From the NCBI RefSeq assembly GCF_000021925.1, contig NC_011830.1, forward strand, positions 4,995,001-5,059,000: a DNA stretch of 64,000 nucleotides, in the 5' to 3' direction. The stretch comes from Desulfitobacterium hafniense DCB-2 (GTDB lineage Bacteria; Bacillota; Desulfitobacteriia; Desulfitobacteriales; Desulfitobacteriaceae). The notes below the pieces were generated by a model, which was not told the DNA's origin, ran no database searches, and saw only the letters and a list, made by a program, of their open reading frames with translations. The first letter of the stretch is position 1, and every line of letters starts with the position of its first letter. Below, one piece after another: positions 58,337 through 64,000 of this stretch. Both the position numbers and the translations under genes were made by a program.

Positions 58337-61159
58337 TCAGCTCAGATATTTTTTGAGGAACTTGCCGGTGTAAGATGTTGGGCAAGCGGCAACTTCTTCC
58401 GGGGTTCCTGTAACGACCACCCGGCCTCCGCCGCTGCCCCCTTCCGGACCAAGATCAATGAGATAATCCGCAGTCTTGATCACATCCAGGTTATGCTCAA
58501 TGACCAGGACGGTATCGCCCCCATCCACAAGGCGGTGCAGCACTTCCAGCAAACGATCCACATCGGCCATATGCAGCCCCGTGGTCGGCTCATCCAAAAT
58601 ATAGATCGTCTTGCCCGTGCTGCGCCGGCTGAGTTCAGTGGCCAGTTTAATCCGCTGAGCCTCACCACCGGACAGGGTAGTCGCCGGCTGACCGAGCCGG
58701 ATATAACCCAGCCCCACATCCTGCAGGGTTTGCATCTTCCGTAAAATCCGGGGAACAGCCTGGAAAAATTCCACCGCCTCATCCACCGTCATATCCAGGA
58801 TTTCCGCAATGCTTTTTCCCTTATATTTCACTTCCAGGGTCTCGCGGTTATAGCGGGCTCCCCGGCAAACCTCACAAGGAACATAGACATCCGGGAGGAA
58901 GTGCATCTCAATCTTGATGATACCATCCCCTTTACAAGCTTCACAGCGCCCGCCCTTGACATTGAAACTAAAGCGCCCGGTAGCATAACCACGCATTTTA
59001 GCCTCGGGAGTATGGGAGAAAAGTTCACGAATATAATCAAATACTCCAGTGTAAGTGGCAGGATTGGAACGGGGCGAGCGGCCGATCGGGGATTGGTCGA
59101 TATCTATGACCTTATCCAGATGCTCCAAACCTTCAACAGCCTTATGGAGCCCGGCGCGCAGCTTCGTCGCTTTATTAAGCTTGGTGGCCAAGGTCTTATA
59201 AACAATCTCATTGACCAAGGTGCTTTTTCCCGAACCCGATACACCTGTGACCACATTAAAAACGCCAAGAGGAATGCGGACATTGATGTTCTTCAGATTA
59301 TTTTCCCGGGCTCCTTTAACCTCCAGCCACTTGCCGTTGAGCTTTCTTCTTTCAGCAGGAACAGGAATTCTCCGGGTGCCGTTCAAATATTGCCCGGTGA
59401 TGGATTCAACATTGGCTTTGATCTCCTCAATCTTTCCTTCGGCAATAATCCGCCCGCCATGGGCTCCCGCTCCCGGACCGATATCGATGATATGATCCGC
59501 AGTCAGCATGGTATCCTCATCATGCTCAACCACCAGCAAGGTATTGCCTAAATCCCGTAAATGCTTTAAAGCCGTCAGGAGCTTTTCATTATCTCTCTGG
59601 TGCAAGCCGATGCTGGGCTCATCCAGAACATAGAGAACTCCCGTCAGACTGGAACCAATCTGAGTGGCCAGCCGAATCCGCTGAGCTTCTCCGCCGGAAA
59701 GGGTCCCCGCCGCCCGATGCAGGGTAAGATAATCCAGCCCTACATTGACTAAGAAGCCCAGGCGTTCCCGAACCTCCTTGAGAATTTGCCGGGCGATAGT
59801 CTGCTCTTTTTCACTAAGCTGCAATTGGGTGATAAACTCCAACGCTTCTGTAATCGGCAAGCGGGTATAATCATCGATGGATAGCTCCCCTACAGTCACC
59901 GCTAAAGCCTCCGGCTTGAGGCGCTTTCCTTTGCAGGAAGGGCAATCATGCTCGCTCATAAAGCTTTCGATTTCAGTTCGGACATAATCGGAAGTGGATT
60001 CCTTGTAGCGCCGCTCAAAAAAGGGAATAAGCCCCTCAAAAGGTCCTGAATGAATTTTCGGCTTCTCGTCAAAGAAACTCATAAACGTGTATTTTATGGG
60101 CTTTGCAATGCCGTACAGCAGGCCCTTCCATTGCTCTTCAGAGAGTTCTGCCAAGGGAGTATCCATGGTAAAACCGAGGGCTTCACTGACCGCCGCCATC
60201 ATGGCCGGATAGTAGCTGGATTGGGATTTGGCCCAGGGGACGATGGCTCCTTCGCCGAGACTCAGCTTCTTATTAGGAATGATCAAGTCGATATCCACTT
60301 CCAGATTGGCCCCTAAGCCCGTACAATCAGGGCAGGCTCCATAAGGGCTGTTAAAAGAAAAAAGGCGGGGAGAGATCTCTTCAAGGGCTATACCGCAGTC
60401 CGGGCAGGCAAAATTTTCACTGAACAGGATTTCCGTATTATCAATAATGTCCACAAGGACATTTCCTTCCCCCAGCTTCAAAGCCGTTTCCAGGGAGTCG
60501 GCCAGACGGACCGCACTATCAGGCTTTAAAGCGATACGGTCCACCACAACTTCGATGGAGTGCTTCTTATTTTTTTCTAATTTAATCTCTTCGCTTAAAT
60601 CCCGATTTTCACCATCCACCCTTACCCGTACATATCCCGCCTTGCGGGCATCTTCAAGCACTTTGACATGCTCACCCTTTTTCCCTTTGACTAAGGGGGC
60701 TAAAATTTGCAGCTTGGTGCGTTCCGGGTAGACCATGATCTGATCCACCATTTGCTGTACCGTTTGCTGGCTGATTTCTCTGCCGCATTGGGGACAATGG
60801 GGGTGGCCGACCCGGGCATAGAGGAGACGCAGATAATCATAGACTTCCGTCACCGTTCCCACTGTAGAGCGGGGGTTACGGTTGGTCGTTTTTTGGTCAA
60901 TGGAGATGGCCGGCGACAGGCCTTCGATATAATCCACATCCGGCTTGTCCATTTGCCCAAGAAACATACGGGCATAGGCAGACAGAGATTCTACATAGCG
61001 GCGTTGACCTTCAGCGTAAATGGTGTCAAAAGCCAGCGAGGATTTTCCGGAGCCGGATAAGCCGGTGACAACCACCAGCTGGTCTCTGGGGATATCCACA
61101 TTGATATTTTTCAAGTTATGGGCGCGGGCGCCGCGGACTTTGATAAAGTTCTGGGTCAT
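58337..61159 (-). CDS. uvrA: Excinuclease ABC subunit A
   Basis: 940 residues. Two ABC ATPase halves: Walker A GLSGSGKSSLAF and GVSGSGKSTLVN, signatures LSGGEAQRI in both halves, Walker B YVLDEPSIGLH and YILDEPTTGLH. Zinc-binding Cys pairs (CPQCG, CPDCG, CEACKGDG with CEVCRG) are present. Recognises bulky DNA damage and loads UvrB. It lies downstream of uvrB in the usual order, but about 690 bases of non-coding DNA separate the two. Confidence 0.97.
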   Translation of the reverse strand: MTQNFIKVRGARAHNLKNINVDIPRDQLVVVTGLSGSGKSSLAFDTIYAEGQRRYVESLSAYARMFLGQMDKPDVDYIEGLSPAISIDQKTTNRNPRSTVGTVTEVYDYLRLLYARVGHPHCPQCGREISQQTVQQMVDQIMVYPERTKLQILAPLVKGKKGEHVKVLEDARKAGYVRVRVDGENRDLSEEIKLEKNKKHSIEVVVDRIALKPDSAVRLADSLETALKLGEGNVLVDIIDNTEILFSENFACPDCGIALEEISPRLFSFNSPYGACPDCTGLGANLEVDIDLIIPNKKLSLGEGAIVPWAKSQSSYYPAMMAAVSEALGFTMDTPLAELSEEQWKGLLYGIAKPIKYTFMSFFDEKPKIHSGPFEGLIPFFERRYKESTSDYVRTEIESFMSEHDCPSCKGKRLKPEALAVTVGELSIDDYTRLPITEALEFITQLQLSEKEQTIARQILKEVRERLGFLVNVGLDYLTLHRAAGTLSGGEAQRIRLATQIGSSLTGVLYVLDEPSIGLHQRDNEKLLTALKHLRDLGNTLLVVEHDEDTMLTADHIIDIGPGAGAHGGRIIAEGKIEEIKANVESITGQYLNGTRRIPVPAERRKLNGKWLEVKGARENNLKNINVRIPLGVFNVVTGVSGSGKSTLVNEIVYKTLATKLNKATKLRAGLHKAVEGLEHLDKVIDIDQSPIGRSPRSNPATYTGVFDYIRELFSHTPEAKMRGYATGRFSFNVKGGRCEACKGDGIIKIEMHFLPDVYVPCEVCRGARYNRETLEVKYKGKSIAEILDMTVDEAVEFFQAVPRILRKMQTLQDVGLGYIRLGQPATTLSGGEAQRIKLATELSRRSTGKTIYILDEPTTGLHMADVDRLLEVLHRLVDGGDTVLVIEHNLDVIKTADYLIDLGPEGGSGGGRVVVTGTPEEVAACPTSYTGKFLKKYLS

Positions 61160-61848
61160 AGGGGGCCTCCTCGGTAAAGATTAGATTGTTTTATGAAGCT
61201 TTTCGGGGCATTACTTTGTAAACGCAGCCTCTCCAGGATTTTGCTTTACTCGTTCACTCCATAAGCTGCGCGGAGCAATCTAATCGCTCAAGACCTCCGC
61301 TCCGTCAGGTGCCCGCCCAAATCGCTCCTCGAAAGCACTGCTTTCGCACTTGTTATCAATGGGCGGTTGGAAACGTCCTGTTTCCAACCCGACTCTGCTG
61401 CAGTCTTTTCACGAAGATTGCTTACCTGCTCGCTTAAATCCGTTCTCTGCTGTAAATCAAAATCCTTGGGCAGTTTCTGAGGATCCCTTAAGAATAGCTC
61501 TGAAGAAAGGGAATACCCCTTGGTTCAAGGACGAAGCTCTCTAAGCTTTTAGGCAGCATTACTGCTTTTAAGAATGACCATAACATCGATACACCAAAAA
61601 ATACTCCAAGCACTTTAAGATGTTGCCCAAGGATTTTGCGTTACAATAGTGAAGCGACTTCAAAGCGAGCAGGATGCCAAACTTCGCGAAAAGCTAGCAG
61701 CGGAAACGGGTTGGGAGCAGGAGCGACTTAGCCGGGGACCCGTTGGAGCGGAGAGCTTGAGCGTTAGTTTGGCACCGCGCAGCTTTCCGAGCGAACGGTG
61801 TAACGCAAAATCCTGAAGAGAATTCTTTTGTTCATCTTAGAAAGGGAA
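61160..61848. other. Non-coding 690-bp insert between uvrB and uvrA
   Basis: No credible gene. Contains a 10-bp stem GGTTGGAAAC / GTTTCCAACC (61365-61389), a smaller stem CGAAAGCA / GCTTTCG (61330-61346), a fragment aggattttgctttac (61235-61249) resembling the end of the nested palindrome, and the 183-bp palindrome itself. It looks like accumulated repeat sequences. Confidence 0.6.
61631..61813. repeat. 183-bp nested palindrome
   Basis: Ends are a perfect 15-bp inverted repeat (GGATTTTGCGTTACA at 61631-61645, TGTAACGCAAAATCC at 61799-61813). Inside, GCCAAACT (61676) pairs with AGTTTGGC (61766), AAGCT with AGCTT, and AACGGGT (61705) with ACCCGTT (61738), all nested in order. Suggests a MITE-like element or a long structured RNA. 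Confidence 0.6.
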
Positions 61849-63900
61849 CTACCCGCCCCTCTTCCTGGGCCCACTCTTACGCCCTGCCGGAGCCGCCGCC
61901 TCTCGCTTGCGGGCACGGCCCTGGGTGGGCCGCTTATACTTATTCTCTTCCCCTTTAAGCTCGATCATCGCATCCCGGATCTCCGCTGCCCGTTCAAAGT
62001 CCATATCTTTAGCGGCTAAGCGCATCTCCTGTTCCAGACTTTTGAGCAGCTCAGCCAATTCCTCGGCCGGCATTTTTGATCCATAGGCTGCTTTCTTTTC
62101 CGCCACCTTAGTGGCTTCCGGGATTTCGTAGATTTTCTTGCGAATGGTCTGAGGGGTAATCCCATGCTTTTCATTATAGGCTTCCTGGATGGCCCGGCGG
62201 CGGTTGGTTTCGCCGATGGCCACTTCCATGGAGCGGGTCATTTGGTCCGCATACATGATGACTTTTCCCTGGGCATTCCGGGCGGCGCGGCCAATGGTCT
62301 GAATCAGGGAGCGCTCGGCACGGAGAAAACCCTCTTTGTCCGCATCGAGAATAGCCACCAGGGAAACCTCGGGAAGGTCCAAGCCCTCCCGGAGCAGATT
62401 GATGCCCACGATGACATCGATATCTCCCAAACGCAATTCCCGCAGGATCTCCACCCGCTCCAGGGTTGTAATATCGGAGTGGAGGTATTTAACGGCCATA
62501 TTGAGATTTTTCAGGTAATCCGTTAAATCCTCTGCCATCTTTTTGGTCAGGGTAGTGACGAGCACCCGCTCATCCCGGGCAATCCTTTGGTTGATTTCCC
62601 CGATCAGATCATCGATCTGGCCCTTGGTGGGCCGGACCGAAATCTCCGGATCCAAAAGCCCGGTAGGGCGAATAATTTGCTCCACAATCTGGGGGCAATG
62701 TTCCAGCTCATAAGGCCCGGGAGTAGCACTGATATAAACCCGCTGAGGGACCAGCGTTTCAAATTCAGCAAACTTTAAGGGGCGGTTATCCAAAGCAGAG
62801 GGCAGCCGGAATCCGTAGTCTACCAGAGTGGTTTTACGGGAACGGTCCCCTTCATACATACCCCGGACCTGAGGCAGCGTGACATGGGATTCGTCAATCA
62901 TCATCAGGTAATCTTCCGGGAAAAAGTGCAAAAGGGTATAAGGAGTTTCTCCGGCCTCCCGGAAGGTTAAATGGCGGGAATAGTTTTCAACGCCATTGCA
63001 AAATCCCATTTCCCTCAGCATCTCCAGATCATAGCGGGTTCTCTGCTCTAAACGCTGAGCTTCCAAAAGTTTGTCTTCATCCTTAAACCGTCTGAGCTGC
63101 TCTTCCAATTCCTTTTCAATATTCTCAGCAGCTACCAATACTTTATCCCGTGCCGTGACATAGTGAGAATTCGGGAAAATGGAGACATGCCGGCGTTCTC
63201 CCAAAATTTCACCGGTAAGGACATTGATCTCGTAAATATGTTCGATTTCATCCCCGAACATTTCGATCCGAACAGCATGCTCACTGGAGCCGGCGGGATG
63301 GACTTCCACCACATCTCCCCGGACACGGAAAGTTCCCCGTTCAAAAGCCAGATCATTGCGATCGTACTGAATGGAGATGAGCTTTTTGAGAATGTCATTG
63401 CGGTCAATTTCCTGCCCCTGCCGCAGGGAAACCATCAAATCCCGGTATTCCTCAGGGGAACCCAAGCCATAGATGCAGGACACACTGGCCACCACAATCA
63501 CATCACGCCGTTCGAACAAGGCCGCCGTAGCGGAGTGGCGCATTTTATCGATCTCATCATTGATCGAAGAATCCTTTTCTATATAGGTATCGCTGGAAGG
63601 AACATAAGCTTCCGGCTGATAATAATCATAATAACTGACGAAATATTCCACTGCATTTTCCGGGAAGAATTCCTTGAACTCAGTGTAAAGCTGAGCCGCT
63701 AAGGTCTTATTATGGGCGAGAATCAGAGTGGGCCGTTGAACTTTTTCGATGATGTTGGCCATGGTAAAGGTTTTTCCTGAACCTGTCACCCCCAGCAGGG
63801 TTTGATGACGTCTGCCGGAATGGATACTTTCGACCAGAGCATCAATGGCCTGAGGCTGATCCCCGGAGGGTTTGTAGGGAGCGCGTAAACGGAACTCCAT
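61849..63900 (-). CDS. uvrB: Excinuclease ABC subunit B
   Basis: 683 residues from the ATG before EFRLRAPYKPSGDQPQAI (GGAG six bases upstream; the frame extends four codons more to a TTG). Walker A GVTGSGKTF, the beta-hairpin region (YYDYYQPEAY), MMIDESHVTLPQ, the helicase motif FLRAERSLIQTIGRAARN, and a C-terminal UVR motif (MRLAAKDMDFERAAEIRD). The damage-verifying helicase that recruits UvrC. Start of the interrupted uvrBA pair. Confidence 0.97.
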   Translation of the reverse strand: MEFRLRAPYKPSGDQPQAIDALVESIHSGRRHQTLLGVTGSGKTFTMANIIEKVQRPTLILAHNKTLAAQLYTEFKEFFPENAVEYFVSYYDYYQPEAYVPSSDTYIEKDSSINDEIDKMRHSATAALFERRDVIVVASVSCIYGLGSPEEYRDLMVSLRQGQEIDRNDILKKLISIQYDRNDLAFERGTFRVRGDVVEVHPAGSSEHAVRIEMFGDEIEHIYEINVLTGEILGERRHVSIFPNSHYVTARDKVLVAAENIEKELEEQLRRFKDEDKLLEAQRLEQRTRYDLEMLREMGFCNGVENYSRHLTFREAGETPYTLLHFFPEDYLMMIDESHVTLPQVRGMYEGDRSRKTTLVDYGFRLPSALDNRPLKFAEFETLVPQRVYISATPGPYELEHCPQIVEQIIRPTGLLDPEISVRPTKGQIDDLIGEINQRIARDERVLVTTLTKKMAEDLTDYLKNLNMAVKYLHSDITTLERVEILRELRLGDIDVIVGINLLREGLDLPEVSLVAILDADKEGFLRAERSLIQTIGRAARNAQGKVIMYADQMTRSMEVAIGETNRRRAIQEAYNEKHGITPQTIRKKIYEIPEATKVAEKKAAYGSKMPAEELAELLKSLEQEMRLAAKDMDFERAAEIRDAMIELKGEENKYKRPTQGRARKREAAAPAGRKSGPRKRGG

Positions 63901-63972
63901 GGGGTGCTCCAATCTCCTTTCTCTTCTAAAATCCTGGTTTATATTCTGCTTGTTCCAGTCTTCAAATCATTC

Positions 63973-64000
63973 TAAGCAAGATTATACCACTTCTTGCTTA
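63973..64000 (-). promoter_or_regulatory. Probable uvrB promoter region at the window edge
   Basis: Minus strand TATAAT (63981-63986) lies about 80 bases before the uvrB start; its -35 falls at or beyond the window edge. TAAGCAAG (63973-63980) and CTTGCTTA (63993-64000) form an inverted repeat around it. No GAAC-N4-GTTC LexA box is seen. Confidence 0.4.

Noticed and set aside
61160..61848. Short plus-strand frame at 61350-61544 as a gene between uvrB and uvrA
   Set aside because: No ribosome binding site or recognisable domain, and it lies in repeat-like sequence.

Overview
The window looks like chromosomal DNA of a low-to-mid GC, endospore-forming, anaerobic Firmicute close to Desulfitobacterium (the D. 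hafniense type). I infer this from Gram-positive ribosome binding sites, the rapZ-yvcK-whiA cluster, a GH18/LysM spore-type hydrolase, CWB2 surface repeats, a membrane pyrophosphatase, and above all three adjacent DmsABC-type molybdoenzyme modules of the kind that is strongly expanded in that genus. Nearly all genes lie on the minus strand.

Left part (1-6000): the start of an AAA-type ATPase, glycerol kinase (glpK), a short terpene-cyclase-like protein with a DXDD motif, a cupin, a probably Fur-controlled DUF2325-DUF3793 operon, and an MGMT-like gene with a translationally coupled 37-codon ORF.

Respiratory island (6000-23000): three dmsABC-like operons in tandem, each encoding a Tat-exported molybdopterin subunit, a four-cluster ferredoxin subunit and an eight-helix membrane anchor. 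Each has the same promoter layout: a TTAAT-N4-ATTAA-like CRP/FNR-type box upstream of a shared TAGAAT -10. Two of the three operons were followed by a histidine kinase, a response regulator and a TorD-like chaperone, but these accessory genes have decayed in a complementary way. Copy A keeps the regulator, has lost almost all of the kinase, and its chaperone gene is reduced to ATG-AAG-TGA. Copy B keeps the heme-binding kinase and the chaperone, but its regulator has an in-frame TAA. One complete set therefore remains, split over two loci. This is the most unusual thing in the window.

Accessory stretch (23000-33500): an IS4-type element with a deleted 5' transposase end, an ABC1/UbiB-like kinase with an AbrB-type partner, an AlbA_2 ATP-binding regulator, a metallo-beta-lactamase-fold hydrolase, a DUF3102 coiled-coil protein divergent from a DUF1659/DUF2922 pair, a secreted protein interrupted by an in-frame amber codon, and an Rpn-type nuclease.

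Core metabolic and housekeeping stretch (33500-49800): smpB, K+-dependent hppA, secG, the glycolytic operon pgk-tpiA-gpmI-eno (without gap), rpoN, whiA, yvcK, rapZ, an orphan substrate-binding lipoprotein and a B12-binding radical SAM protein.

Right part (49800-64000): cell-envelope proteins (GH18, polysaccharide deacetylase, CWB2 protein), a HAD phosphatase, a GntR-ABC transporter operon with a 17-bp perfect operator palindrome and flanked by two copies of a dispersed repeat, and uvrB-uvrA separated by about 690 bp that contains a 183-bp nested palindrome.
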